NCBI RefSeq assembly: GCF_017654505.1
Contig: NC_054548.1
Location: 22,223,447 to 22,287,446 of the forward strand
Origin: Polyodon spathula
Lineage: Eukaryota; Chordata; Actinopteri; Acipenseriformes; Polyodontidae
Length of the DNA: 64,000 nucleotides
Direction: 5' to 3'
Within the stretch, counting starts at the first letter, position 1. Each line of letters begins with the position of its first letter. The position numbers and the translations under genes are program-made. Below, piece by piece: positions 34,501 through 48,288 of this stretch. The notes under the pieces are model-generated. The model was not told where the DNA came from, searched no databases, and saw only the letters and a program-made list of their open reading frames with translations.

Positions 34501-37500
34501 TCAAACAAAACCTGGAGCTGTTCCATCTATTCCAAGGCAGTAACTTTACTATTTCATATGAGATGTTTGTCGAAGCACGAAATGAACTGATGCACACTGA
34601 CACCAAACACACCAAACACACACACACACACACACACACAAATGTTTGTATTTCTATATTTGTGGGGACTTCTCATTGACTTGCACTATATTTTTATTTA
34701 CTATTTCTAATTTCAGTCAGACAAAGTGGGAACGTCCCCACAACGTCATTTTTTTCAGCAGTTACTATCTGTCTGGGGACATTTTCTCAAATTTTGTCTG
34801 CACATTGATAGTAATATCTGCCCCCCCCACACACATTTATAAATATGTATGAGCACAGATGCAATAACTTTCATGCAGGTCCATAGCTAATCCTCTAAGA
34901 TGTATAGCAGTGTGGTATTTATTGAACTGATCAGTGTATTATTTGATGTCCTGAAGTTTTTTGCTTTAAAGCTGATTGAATCCAACTCACTATGCACCAC
35001 TATGACAAGCAAATTAGTTGTACCCTTTAAACAACATTAGACTTCAAAAACAAATTGAATCTTTACATTATTGTTGCTACCTGGATGGAAGAAAAACATT
35101 TGTCCATTATCCACTACCTTTTGCCTTTTTGTGCAGAGGCAGTTTATGATTGTCTCGATTCTCTCTGTGCCATGTAAAAGCCCATACTACTCCCTTGTGT
35201 GCCAAAATAACTCTCTCACATCCATGCTGTTTTGATTCACACTTGAGAGACATAGCCTGTGGCACATTCTTCTCTCTACCGTCCACTATGGAATGCTGAT
35301 CTTTTTTGGTAAAGCTGTGTCAGTCAGTAAGAATTCTGAATGCATGTTCCCATGGGTTCAGGGATGGGGCATTTAGAAGAAAATAAGTCACAACAGGATT
35401 TCTGGCAGGTCAAAATATTGTACTGCTCTCACTGTACTTTACATACAGGTATATTTATACAGTATTTGAGTTTCAGGTGAGTGTAAAGGGACTGGGGAGC
35501 CTGGCCCATTTTGTATGCCGTAAAAGTGACATGCTATAAACATAAACAGAAGAAAAAAAAACAATAATGTCTCAAAACTTCTATTTATTTTATGTAGCAT
35601 TTGTTTTATGGAACTGACAGCTGAAAGGAAGACCCATGGGCCAACCTCTTCATAACAGGCCGCATTAAAGGTTTTCTGTGTTTCAGTTTTATGGCTGTTC
35701 AGCCTTTTCTGAAGCAGCAACAGACAGTGGCAGACACAAAAGGGCAAAAAAAGATATCTGAACATATTATAACTGAGGTGGTCCTATGACCTGACAAGGA
35801 CCTGCATAAACTTATGATAGATTGTTTAGCAATATTACACATTAGTCAAAAATAAGTAGATATATTGAACAAATTGATAGTCATAAGAAAGATCACCATG
35901 CAAGGAATCTGCATCAACAGACCAGAGTGGTGACATGTAGCTAACACGTATAAGAAATATTCTTATGACCACTTGCATATACAGAAGATGTTATGTACAG
36001 TATACTTGTGGATTGACAGATGTTCCGTTTGCTTTGTTAGTGTCTTGATGTGCTGTAAAGCTGGACATCCACTCCAGTACTGCTTGTGAAATATTGTTTC
36101 ACATCAGAAGAACACACTGCTCCAGCAATCACATGCAGATGTGATCTTTTGTTTATTTGTTTCTGTGTTTGTTGTCCTGTAAAATGGGGAAAATGCAGAA
36201 GACAGCCTGCAGGCAATCAGTCATGGTAAAGTCATTCCTGCACTATCAGTGTGGATGCAGGTGTCCCAGCTGCCAATAAGAGTGCTTTTCAGAGGTGTCT
36301 CACAGACTGGGTAGGGTGTCATTGTGACTGTGATGTCAGGTATTAATCTTGTCTGACAGTCGCAGACTTGGCACAGTCGCTTCAATCACTTTCTGCCTCA
36401 TGACAGGATGGAACCTGTTTCAAATATTAAGCAGACTTTGGGACAAATGTACACATTCCAGCAGCCCAAGTAACTAAAACAGAGGGGGATACAGAGTTTA
36501 ATTTTTTCTCTCCTAATTTGTGGTTATAATGGATGTACATTGATCGCACTAAAAGCTGTTGAACATGCAATGGCACACTTTCCATTAGCAATTCCGAAAG
36601 TATATTCATGTGCCATTAAGTGCATTGCACTCCAATGAATAAAGTCAATGGTCCATATTCCCAAAGAGTTTATTCCAGTCTTTCATGAACTAGGAGTACA
36701 TCGAACACTGGAATAAGCTTCCAGTAATTACAAATCAATGGCCCTGTTTTGAAGCAAGGGGATTAATCACAGCTTCTAGACAGAATGTCATTGCATGTAC
36801 AGGACAAGAATTTCGTACAAGCCTGGGAAATATCTCTCTTGACACTCTTAACAGATGTGTTTCAGCTGCTTGATACTACAATACGACCTCTTCAACTCTA
36901 TATAGAAATACTTCATGGATTCAAAACTGGGGAACTGTTTCCACATTACATTGAGTTAAAATCCACATTTAATGCATGCTACTCTGGGGAATAATACTGA
37001 AAATGACCACATGCGTGTCATTGTAAGTAGTTTGTATTTTTTTAATTAATAAATGTACTAATTCTGATTAATTAACTTTATTTTGAATTAATAGGTTGTA
37101 AGTCAAAAAATGGACTGTCCTGTGTGTGTGACATCTTTTAAATAATATAATAAATGTATCTCATGAGTATGGCTTTTTTTTTTTTTTTAACATTTACGGT
37201 ATATAAACTAGTAATAAATCTTGATCTATTTTCATTTGGGGCTATCTAAGATGTTGAATTTTTTTATACCATATCTTTAAAAAATCAATGTGAGCTGGTA
37301 CTACTTTTTATACAGTTGTGCTTTAGGATACAAGGATATATCTTTAGGATATCTCCTTCTTAAATGTAACCCCCATCTCCTCCCCCCGTAAGATATGTTA
37401 TAAACCTTATACTGTAGGTCTAAACCCCATAAACAGTTGATAGAGCAAATGATTATACTTTTCAGATACCCAGTAGAGTTTTTTATGTTCTGAGATATTT

Positions 37501-38444
37501 AATGCAAGAGGAAGAGAGAATATTAGATTCTCAGACTTCTGCTCTTTGTTACACTAAAAATAAATTATGATTTAAAAAGAGGCTTTTTGAAAGACCCTTA
37601 AAGGAATACATAGAATAAAGTAAACTACTGTGAAGATCAAAACTCATTTTTCAAATGGTGTAGGATAAAATGGTAGACCAATAAATCACAAAAGCAGACT
37701 TCTTTTGTAGACCCATGATGGCATTTAGCTCAACATGGTACATATAAAAAATAAAATAAATCAAAACCATTGTTCCTCTTGGTATGCCCAATTTCCTTTC
37801 CAAAGTTCCCATGTTTTTGACCTAAAGTCTTTTTATTTCTATTTTCCTAAGTAAGATTTATAGCAGGGCATTATTGTTCGGTGTACAGTCCGTTTATCTT
37901 GCTGTCAGTGTGATATTATAACGAAGCGTGAGGCTAGCTGCAGCCATAGAGCAGTGAGATCACAGGCGATATGCTCCACAGATCAGGGAATTATTAATTT
38001 CACACAAACTGATGCTAAATAATTGGCCATCTGCCCCCTATCCATAACCAGATTAATTTGCATGTTAACTATCAGTATATTTTTTACTAGTCATATTTTA
38101 CAATAAGCACCTGTCGTTGCACACCATCCTTTAGTTATTAGAAGTGATAAATGCCCTTCACATAATCAGAATTTGCTAAATATGTTAGGAGCTCAACGGC
38201 TCCTGTGTCCCTTTTGTGTCTGAGAATGAAATAGATTAACCCTCTGTGAAGTCTTAACTAATCCTTGTTCCCAAGTGTTAGCACTGACAGATCTGCAACC
38301 CCTAAACCCAACCTGGGGCAAAGAAAGTGTACTTAACGTTCCATAAATTTGTAACTTAGGGTATATTGTGTTATGTTAGAGCTTACAGAACTGTGAGAAA
38401 TATTCACCAAAACCAGGTTTATTTTAAATAGCAACTATATCCAT
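31561..38444. other. Long gene-poor region
   Basis: No exon with a recognisable family was found. The part up to about 31990 could hold the 5' LTR of the BEL/Pao element, but both LTR ends could not be fixed. Short features include an imperfect palindrome TTTACCAATTAGGTAAA near 31785, a (CA)n at 34612-34640 and many T or A tracts. Open frames of 60-108 codons here lack splice context and families. Confidence 0.5.
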
Positions 38445-38448
38445 AGCA

Positions 38449-38449
<1 letters not shown>

Positions 38450-38514
<65 letters not shown>

Positions 38515-38522
38515 ACACACAC
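38450..38522. repeat. (CA)n microsatellite
   Basis: About 34 CA units with one CC interruption near the end. Confidence 0.95.
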
Positions 38523-39011
38523 AATCTGCAGGTTAGCAGGTTGCTGGTATTAGATTGTGGTTATGTTGGTGTTGCTTCTCTTGACTCTTGGTGTTTGTTT
38601 AGTTATAGATACAGTATACAATACTAACTTAGTATAACTACTGTAAGCTCAACTAAGGTTAGTGGTTATGGAATATGTCCATTAATAGTTCCTCTCTAAA
38701 TTAATGATTATGTGCAATAATGTTTAAAACTGTCAGGGCATCATAAAGTGGGTTTTTAAATTAAATAGAAATGCTGTAAGTCATGCAGATTTCGAACAAT
38801 AAAAAGTGACAAAAAGAGAAAGTGAAGGCTTAAGCTTGCATTTATTCATTTGTGAAAACATCTGAGCAATTTGTAAAAAGCATAACAAATGATAAGAATA
38901 GACTGAAACTTCCACCAAAAACTAGTTAAAAAAACAAACAAAACACTAGTCTGAACACATAAAAGGAGAATTAGGGCAAATAATTAGGTTTCGGTTTCTC
39001 AGTGGAGTTTG

Positions 39012-39122
39012 AGTCTATGGCTAAAGATTTTGCATCATTCTACAGAATTAACTAATTTTGCTTCATAAAGTTGAATGAAACCTGCAATTCTAGGTAATGC
39101 AAACCTTTTGACCACAGCCGTA
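39012..39122. mobile_element. Small MITE of the CTATGGCNAA...TTTGCATCA family
   Basis: GTCTATGGCTAAAGATTTTG and then CATCATTCTACAGAATT at the left face AATTCTAGGTAATGCAAACC followed by TTTTGACCACAGCCGTA at the right. These ends match those of the MITE at 9239-9428. It is 111 bp and non-coding. Confidence 0.6.
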
Positions 39123-40357
39123 CATTCCTGTGAATGTAAAAATGGGCAGTTGCCACATTGCTGCCCTTAAATGTAACCCAAAAGAAAAATGGTTAAATGA
39201 TTTCCATTTGTATGAATATGAGACTCTTCTTCCTGTCAAACATTCCTAGGTGGATAGGGGTTGATAAAGGCAGAGATAATTACCATGGCAGTATCCCGCC
39301 ATTTTGAAGATAAAGGTCAAAAACTAGAAAGAGAGAAGGTCATATGTGACAGTGCCGGCTTCTTTACAGATTCCTGGCTCACAGGGGGAGATTGCCGCTA
39401 GCCTGAATAGTTATAGGAGATGGGAACAGTTTGGAATCACCTCCCAAAAGCAATGTATCAAAGAACAACCCCTGCCTGTGCAATGCCACAGTTATAGTTT
39501 TTCATTCAAAGTCACTGGACTCTGACAGAAAAAGAGAATAGCAACAATATAGTTAATGGACAACACAGCATGAGGTGCTTCACAGCTCAGATCGTCATCT
39601 ACATATGCTACTCTAGTGACCATAATGTAAAGCTATACATGCGATTGAAAGGATCAATGTTATCTTTCCCTAAGAATACTGACAAAGAACACCATAATGA
39701 AAAGAATTTGGAAGAAGAGTAATGGAAGGAACCATTGACTGGTGATGAAAATACTGTTCTTATATATGCTAGTTATTGTCTTTTCAGCAAGACCAGAGCG
39801 CCATCCCAAACAGATTTGTTTAGTATTTGTTTCCCTGTAACTGCCTAAATAAGAAAGGGTTTTTAATGGAGACAATGACTTCTACTCTGTTTTACTGACA
39901 AAACAAGGTTGCACAGTAAATCAATATCAGATATGAATACATTGATTCCTTGCCTGAAGCTACAACTATAAGGTCATTCTGTCAGGAACCACTTCTATAA
40001 ATGGAAGTATTGTATTACGGTAAGAAGAGTAAGTGACGTTGACCTGGGTTTGTTACAGGTAGGTTTCCAGTCCAGGTCTTTGTTTCAGCCATGTCTTTCG
40101 TTATTAAACTGAACCAATCAATCCAATGACCCTTTTCCTAAACTAATTACCTAAAATCAGATAAAAAAAAAAATTAAAAATCAAACAGCAAAACCAATGT
40201 TATTTATATTTAAACACTGAATACAGTGTAACATATTGTACAATAACATTAAACTGCTTAAGTCAATATTTTTAAATTGTTAAACAGTATCAGATATTAA
40301 CATATTGTGTGATAAGATGTTCTGAGTAAAGCTTTATATTATTTATAAGCATAAATT

Positions 40358-40680
40358 AATATTAAATAGATATGGAATTGCATAGTAAATTAATGTTATA
40401 TTAATATTTAATAAATATGCAATAGGTGGTTTCTTGCTAAATGTTAACCAAATGTCGATTGAAATGGCATATCACATCCATTTATATTACGTTTTGTTAC
40501 CCTAGAAAATATGTAATAATTTCCCATTGTTTACATGTTTTTAATTGAAAATACAGTTAATCTGACTTAAATGTTAATGAAAAGTAACAAGGAATAATTG
40601 AACTTAATGTAATATCAATTGCACATCTATTAAATATTAATTTAACATTAATATGCAATTGCATATCTATTTAATAATTG
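40358..40680. repeat. AT-rich inverted repeat, arms of about 65 bp
   Basis: The arm at about 40358-40427 (TAGATATGGAATTGCATAGT, then ATTTAATAAATATGCAATAG) is complementary over most of its length to the arm at about 40614-40680 (TTGCACATCTATTAAATATT, then ATATGCAATTGCATATCTA). The loop is about 190 bases. It could be a foldback element; no target duplication or coding sequence was found. Confidence 0.6.
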
Positions 40681-41706
40681 GAGTTAGGAATACATTAGGG
40701 TTCCTGAAGAGCATGTGTAATGACTTATTTGGATTTGATTTGCGTATGAAGTAGGAATATTTTCTTTCCAATATACTACACTATAATAACTTAATCACAT
40801 TACAGTATATTAGCGAGTTTCAATCAGTAGTAATACCAGATTTTTACAGTTTGTTTGTCCATCTATACCTTCCCGTCTGATTGTCTGTCAATAATAACAG
40901 AAGCATTATTCTACACTTAATGGATAAATCACATACTAATAATTATTTATTAATGCGTGATTTTTGAATGGGGGGAAAAAAAAAAAATCATAATAAACAA
41001 ATCCTGTAAGGTTTGAGTAGCTAAACTCACACTTTCTTTATTGGACACCATGTAAAGAAAGTGAGCGGTGGAAGACCTTTGAAGTAGACGTCTTTCATTT
41101 ATTATATATTTCTTTTACAATCCTTTACATTTTTCACAAATTTTTTTTTTGTTTGTTTTTTTAAGCAGTGCTAAACCAAATAGTGCAAGCCGCAAGACCA
41201 AGGATGGATCATTAAGTGGTATTCTTATAAAAGTAATCTTTACTGTTCATTGTTATTAGTTTACATTTACTTTACGTTAAAAATAGGGAATTCATGAAAG
41301 GGACCATAACATTTTAACTTTTAAAAACAGTTAGTCTATTGAAGCATGTTTAACAATCTGATCGATGTTTGCCTGTCAAGCTCAAGAATGGAGAACAAAA
41401 GCCCTGGTAGTAATTGTAACACACATCCAGACCAACAGAGGGCAGACAAGTATCATCAATAAGCAAGTTAATGCTGTTCCTCAGAGTTAAACAACTGTTG
41501 ACTGTTTCCTAGTCTGGGAAGACTAACCACGCATTCCCTTTGGTATTGTTTATATATTTTAAAACACAACACAATATTCATTAAAATACAGTTATAATAC
41601 TCTTTTATAAGCCATTCCTAAATTGCAAACTGTCTTCTGTTGTAGGGTTAGGATTCAGTAAAGTACAGTATGTGTATAATAAATATAACCTTAATAGTTA
41701 GAAAAA

Positions 41707-42350
41707 CATTTTATTTATTTATTTATTTATATATTCAGCAGACACCTTTATCCAAGGCAAATTGCAAGTGTTACAGGGCAATACACGGTTACAATGAAAA
41801 ACAATATTTAAATACCTTATAGTTTACAGAAAGTGCAAATTTTACTACTAAAATATAGTATAAAATAAGATACAACAAGTTAGGATTAAAATAATTTATA
41901 TATACAACAACATAATAGTTGTGCAATAGTGCATCAGCTGAAAATCCAGTATTGCTTAGGTCAGTACAATACATAGCAGGAGGAGCAGCTCAAGAGATCT
42001 ACAAGTGCAGCCTAAACAGGTGAGTCTTGAAGAGGCGCGGAAAGCAGTGGAGCAGTACTGAAGTTCTCTGGTAGCTGATTCCACCACAGGAGGGCTAGAG
42101 AAGAGACGGAGCAGACACAGGAGGACGGAGAGTGAAGCGAAAGGGTGACTAGTTTGCCTGTAGAGGAGGAGTGGCAGTCGAGAGGGGGTGCCAGGAGACA
42201 CAAGGGATTGAAGGTAGGATGGGGCATTGTGGGGAAGAGAGCATTAGACAAGAGCAAGGGTCCTGAATTGAGTGCGAGCAGAGATCAGTAGACAGTGGAG
42301 AGTGCGAAGCAGATGGGTATCATGAGAGTAATGAGGTTGGGAGATACAAT
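41707..42350 (-). mobile_element. LINE/SINE-related repeat with shared 3' tail
   Basis: On the - strand it ends GCCTTGGATAAAGGTGTCTG followed by CTGAATA and then (AAAT)n, the same tail as the SINE copies at 6755 and 48686. Upstream is roughly 550 bases of GC-richer sequence with open stretches in several frames but no recognised protein. It is probably a 3' end of a LINE or a long SINE whose tail is recognised by the same reverse transcriptase. Confidence 0.6.
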
Positions 42351-45300
42351 TGACCAAATGGATTGTGTGATTCAATAACACAATCTAAGAGCCTCTTAAA
42401 TTAAAACTGAAGATATGTGACTATAGGCAATTATATAAAAACACGGTGTATTGAGTGGCTGGAATGCATTTTTTAATGAAGGAGAACATTTATAATTGTG
42501 TTTGGTTTGCTCTAGAATGTAAAAAGTGTATAACATGCTAGTTTATATCTAGACATGTTGTGACCAACTTCCCTCATGCCTTTTTTTTGTTATTTGTGCT
42601 AACGTAAGAGATTTGGTTCCCTTTAGTTTATCTGCCTGAAACATATTGGGTAGTAGACACCAGCAGGTCAAGACACAGTCAATATTATCTATTGTATTTA
42701 GAAGGGGTGACTTCTCAGAACCAAGGAGAAGGATGACTAAGTCGATAGACTAGAGAAATAGATCTTTAGTTGTACAATCATATCCTTTAGTGAAGTATTA
42801 AATCAATGAAAGGGTTGTGAGAGGAAAGTGTCTTTTTTTCTGGTCTGGATCTTTATTGTTATAAATACAAAACCAATAGTGGTATTCAAATATATGCATT
42901 TTTAGGCCTGCACAAACAACACTGTTAAAATAACAGTATTTGGTAACATATTAATTATTTTATTTTTCAAACTTACCTCATTTCTGCACAGTACTGTAGT
43001 TCCTAAAAAAAAAAAAAGCTATATGTTCGCAAGTCAGTTGATTCATGTAAGTAACAAGGAAGGTGAAACAATTATTTAGAACAACAAAACAACAAATATT
43101 ATTTCAAATGTTAAAACATCACTATTAAATAAGGAAGTAACAACAAGAATAATACTAGAAGCAGTTCTATTATTGGAAGGAAGGAAAGGAGTAAGAATGG
43201 ATGTATTTTATTCTATTCCTAAATGATTTTCCTTTCAGACAGTTTAATTTGAGTAAATGTTATTTCAAAATCATTCATTCTATAATATTAATTATAATGC
43301 CAAGTTAGTGGTTATCCATATTGGAACTGAAAGGTTACAAAATGTCCATAAAAATTCTAAATGTGTTTCCATAGAATAATTCACAGGGCCAGAGCCCAAG
43401 CTAGAAGAATAGCTTGTTAGATTGTAAATTGAGTTGGTAGAGGAGTGACCTTTAGAGAAAACATGAAAGGGTTGTCTTGCTTGATGAGGAGAGACGTGGC
43501 CTCCAAGACTGTGCACAGCATCTCCGAGGATAGAACAGGTAGCGGATGCAAACCTGAATCCTTTGGGGATAGAATAGGAAGAGGATGTCAAGCAAAACAC
43601 TTGACAAGGGAGTTAGGGGTGGCTTTAAATAGGTGGTAGATGATGATTGACAAGAACAGAAAATTAGAAGAGCCCTAGCTCCCGTCCCCCGAACCTCACA
43701 TATAGGTTAACATGTAAATAAGATTAAGTTTTTTTTTTTTTTTTTTTTTTTTTTATGAACAGTATTTTATTTAGCAATGACAAACACATCTTTCCTATTA
43801 ACAGTGTTCAAGGCTGAGAGCAAAAGTAAACAAGCAGCAGTGATTTATGAGTTCAACGCATAATTGACTTTGACTTCTTTTTGAGACTTACCCAAAGTTA
43901 CATTTCTTTGGCAAAAAAGAAAAAAGAAAATCTGTTTTACAGTCTGGTGTCAGATTTGGCTAACTTACCCATTTATTGTGGATTTGGCTTGATGTCATCA
44001 CATGGATAAAAGAACAGACAGATTTTTTATGGTTCAGATCATGACCCACAATTCTAAAACCCTTGCACTAGAAGATCTTGCCAATCTCATAGTGTGGTTT
44101 GAACTTATATCATAAATACACTTGGCTATCATTTCTTACACAAGTACAAGAAAAACAAGTTCTAAACTGTAGTTGCAGTGAGTAGATAGTTTCCTACAGT
44201 TCAGTTTCTTACATCGTGCTGAGAGTAGCTGGAACATTGTGTGGTTGAAACCATTTGCACAAATATTCCGGAACGAGCAGCCAAGAAGACGTATTCTGGA
44301 AGATTTTGCTAGTGTAAACGCTACTGAATGTATTCCGAAGCACCTTCTCTTATCATCTCAAAATTTGGGGTATATTTGCTAGGGTAACCACGCTGAGGAC
44401 ATGTTCCGGAATAGTTCTAGAAAATTCCCAGCAGGCACTGCATTGAAGCCATCTACATCATCAACTTGCTGCCTTCCCGTGATGCGTATTCACTAAATAA
44501 TATATCAAATAATCACTGTGTTATACATTACATGAACATAGTCAAATAAAAACAACACCTTGCTATGATTCATAATGCTCCTTCCCCTGGGCTATTACCT
44601 GCCATGTTTCATTGATCAAAGGTGTATCCATTTACCGTACAATACCTGTGAATTGGACAAATGAATTATAAACCATGCTATACTGAAACTGCTTATTTAT
44701 TTTAAATGAGTTATATTTATCTTTTTTTTTTTAATTTAGAGTGTCCTTGTAATGTTCTCCTGTTTTTCTCCCCAGTTTTTAATGTCCAGCTATGTCCCTT
44801 CCCTTCAGCAATTCCCTACAACAGCTCAGGAGATTCGAAGGTCAGTGTCTCTTACACCCGGGAGCTCAGCCCATCTAGGCAATCTATTATCCCCTGGTGG
44901 ACAAAGGCCACCTCTGCAGGTGTCCCCTTAAGCTCCCTTTGCCTCCCTAACCTGCTGGAGCACCAGCGTGAATATGAAGCTCTCTGTGGAATAATCTTCC
45001 TCCCCTGACTCTATGACACCCTATGCAGTCGTGTCTTTACCAGGTGAGCCACTTGGGGACCCTTTAAATTAGCGTTTTAAGTTTCAATATTTTAGATTAA
45101 AAGTAATGGACCCTAGACTATATAATTGATACAGATAGTTAACTGCAATTTCTCCTGAATTAGGTTGAAATTTTAACATAATTAAAACCAGCTGTTTCTG
45201 TTCCTCAGATATTTATTAACTGGGTTATTTATTCATTTGTTTTAAATTTGACACCTGGGTGCTCGCCATTGAGATAAATCATCTTGTTTAGAAGGCAGAC

Positions 45301-45710
45301 ATGGTCGTGGAAACACAAGCAGCTGCAATAAAAGCAAACACATGTTACTGTGTATAACACCATCCAACCTGGCTCATACCTGTAACAACATATAACCATA
45401 GTCCTTGAGGGCACTGAGTTAATTGAAATTACATGTATGAAAAATGTATACTGTGTGAAAATGTGTGAAGCGTCCAAATAGGCAATTCATTAAATACAAG
45501 AAATGTAATTAAATATCAAAGCCAAGATGTTTTTTTTCTAAAGAAAGACTAATTAGATTGTGTATAGTTAACCTCGCCCAACAGAAAAGAAACACACACC
45601 AGCACAGCTGTGGTTTTATTTGAAAGGAGATTTTGTTGATTCGACTAGTAAGTTACAAAGTACCAACCTAATAATAATAATAAAAAAAAAAACGATTACC
45701 ACCATTACAG
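42351..45710. other. Gene-poor region
   Basis: No gene was recognised. A T tract lies at 43731-43754. A GC-richer block at about 44776-45055 contains an open frame in one direction and looks like an old repeat fragment, but no family could be named. Confidence 0.45.
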
Positions 45711-45714
45711 GATT

Positions 45715-45770
45715 TTTCTCACGTACCCCCCTGACAAAAGCTTGCGTACCCCAGTTGGAAAACCACTGTG
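45715..45770 (-). mobile_element. Possible hAT-type end
   Basis: On the - strand CAGTGGTTTTCCAACTGGGG is followed by TACGCAAGC and GGGGGGTACGTGAG. This resembles the CAGNGGTTCTCAAACTGGGG termini of vertebrate hAT elements. No opposite end was found. Confidence 0.4.
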
Positions 45771-46309
45771 TTCGGGTGATTATGCAGCTCCTGGAAATTT
45801 AAGAGGGTGTGTACCTTGGCTGCATTCTGTGACCAAGAATGGCATCCAAAAGATTGTTTTGTGCTGAGAACTGTTTACATGTGCAGCACTGGAATGTGTC
45901 TTTACAGTTAGCAAATAGAAGAAAGACATTTTCTTTCACCAGTAGTTTTTAATATCTTGGAGAGCTAGTGAAACAGGAGTCATGTTACCAATAAAGAAAG
46001 TGGCACCCAAGAGAGACACAGTAGAGCACAGACACAATTGCAGTGAATGTGATTACATCACGCAGGAAAGGGCTGCCCATTGAGCATACCAGAGTCATTT
46101 GTTTTTGAGTCTTTATTCCTGTAGTACCAGCATGCTGATTTTGCAGTTGGTGGTTTATCATATGAAATGTTGTTAGTGATGTAATTGTGTCCGCCAGTAA
46201 TCTTTAAAGTTTAAGTTCTATTATAAACATTCTGTTTTAAACTCTGAGCTAAAACACCACTTAGAGGCCATTTGGAATGTACTGCTAGAAATTTAAGTAA
46301 GCAATAAGG

Positions 46310-47005
46310 CATGACAGGGTGTAGGATATACTCTAATATCCACACGCCCAGGGTGTGTTTTAAGGCATAAGGGGAAATCACACCCACACTCTGAAGTGCC
46401 TTATTGCGCTTATAAAATGGGTCAACTAACTAGCTAAAAAAAACAAAAAACAGATGTAAAAACATGTTTTAATTAACAAAAAAAGTAATTTTTATAAATC
46501 CTTCCACTTCTGACCTAAAAAATAGTCCCTTAAAACTTAAATAAAAATAAAACCAAAAATGCATTAATTAAAATGTTTTTTTTTTTGTTTTTTTTTATTT
46601 TAATAAACATTGAACTGATTAAAAACAAGAAGCACTGTTTATAGATGTTAAATTGAACACTGCCGTTTAAATTGGAGTTTCATTTCATGACATGGTGTTT
46701 GATTCATTGTCATTGTCTGAGGAAGTGTAGCAGGACAATCACACAAACCTTCTTTGCCAGGTCTGGCCATATTTAGTTGCACATCTAAACAAACCTCTCT
46801 CACAAGACCTGCGGCAGAGTCAGGTGAGAGTGTTGGGGGAGTTTTTTTTTTTTTTTTTTTTCCACCTCTTTGAAAAAAAGTTTAATCCCATGGGAATATG
46901 CTGTAATATTCACATCCCCATGTGACCTGTTTTAACCAATCAGTATTTTTAAAAGACCCATTTTATAAGGAGGAGGTAACCTGTACTTAGGCCTTGGTGT
47001 TTTCG
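46310..47005. repeat. Two related blocks of a diverged repeat
   Basis: GGATATACTCTAATATCCAC at 46322 and GGAATATGCTGTAATATTCA at 46893 are similar in direct orientation. TTATAAAATGGGTC at 46410 and GACCCATTTTATAA at 46956 are inverse complements. The enclosing structure may be an old foldback or hAT-like element, but its ends are unclear. Confidence 0.4.
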
Positions 47006-48288
47006 GTTTTAACCGATAATAATCGGAAAAAAAAAAAAAACTACTCCCGAAGTCCTTTTTAGAAAATGCCGTTTTTATATATTTTTTAATAAATAATAAT
47101 CAAAAAAACATCCCTGAAGACATATACCCAAGTGGACATCCTCACTTCAACACAGTAAGTAAATACCACAGTATTGGTAAAACACTCATGCAATTTATTA
47201 AACAAACTGAAAATTGATGTGTTTCAGTGCTGTTTATTTTTAATAACAGAAAAGAACTGATTTTGCCAAATAATAATAAAAAACAAAAAAAGACACCCCA
47301 TAACTCAACAAAAAATAAAACCTGAAGAATTCAAGCCCTATTCATACTGTTTGACCCCCAGAGTGATGTTGTAGTAACAAGATTTCAAGGGGAGAGGAAG
47401 GTTGTGCCGCTATGGTTAAAATAGCCTTTCCCGAAAGTAAACTGGACTAGGTTGCATTACATTTTTTTAAATGCTTAATATACACTTCATTATAAAAGTA
47501 GTACTTATATACACATATCCATAACATTTAATTTGTCTCATTAGTGGTAACATAGGTTTTCATAACTTCTTGTAATCCTTAACCTACCTAACATGGTTTT
47601 AGACAATGTCTTTCCATCAATTCACTCTTAAAATCCTCTTGACTGAAACTGCCAAGTCACTTTTTGCTTGTATAAGTTATACTTGCATGTTGTATGATCA
47701 CTTACCCCCTAGTGCTATTTAAAATGATGTGTCTGTGTATGGTCCTTGAAAGAAGGGCAAATGAAAATAAATATTGCAGTCTATGGCACTGTCATCACTC
47801 TGCATACTAAAACAAGTAAAGGCCCATCTGTAATTCATTACTCAAGTCAAACATTCAGGTTTTTGAATTGGAAAGTGTGAACCAATGATTAATAAATCAG
47901 TTGGAGGCAGAATGAGCGTTGCTGTTTCTAAATGATGGATACATTATTGCACGAAACCATCAAAGAGGTGAACTGTCATTTGAATGACCTCTCAGAGCAA
48001 AACAGAATATTTTTATCTCAACACTTTTAAAAAATGTAACCACCAAAGCATCAGTGGATCTTAATACCCCCACCCATTCCAAAACCTGTTCTGCCACAGA
48101 CCTCTTTCTACAAACTACTGTATCTGGAATTAGGTAATGCTATTAAAAGGGGTCATGACATTTCCCTTGATGTCTGTATTTGATCTGCCACTGTTTAGAT
48201 CCTACAAATAGGTCATTTATTAAGTGAAAATGATTCTTGAAAACGGTGTGACAATATTTAAAATTGTAAATAACGATAATGATAATAC
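47006..48288. other. Non-coding, nothing recognised
   Basis: No gene or element was identified in this stretch. Just beyond it, at 48346-48440, the phrase ATTACCATTATACA recurs, a short local repetition inside the MITE that follows. Confidence 0.45.
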
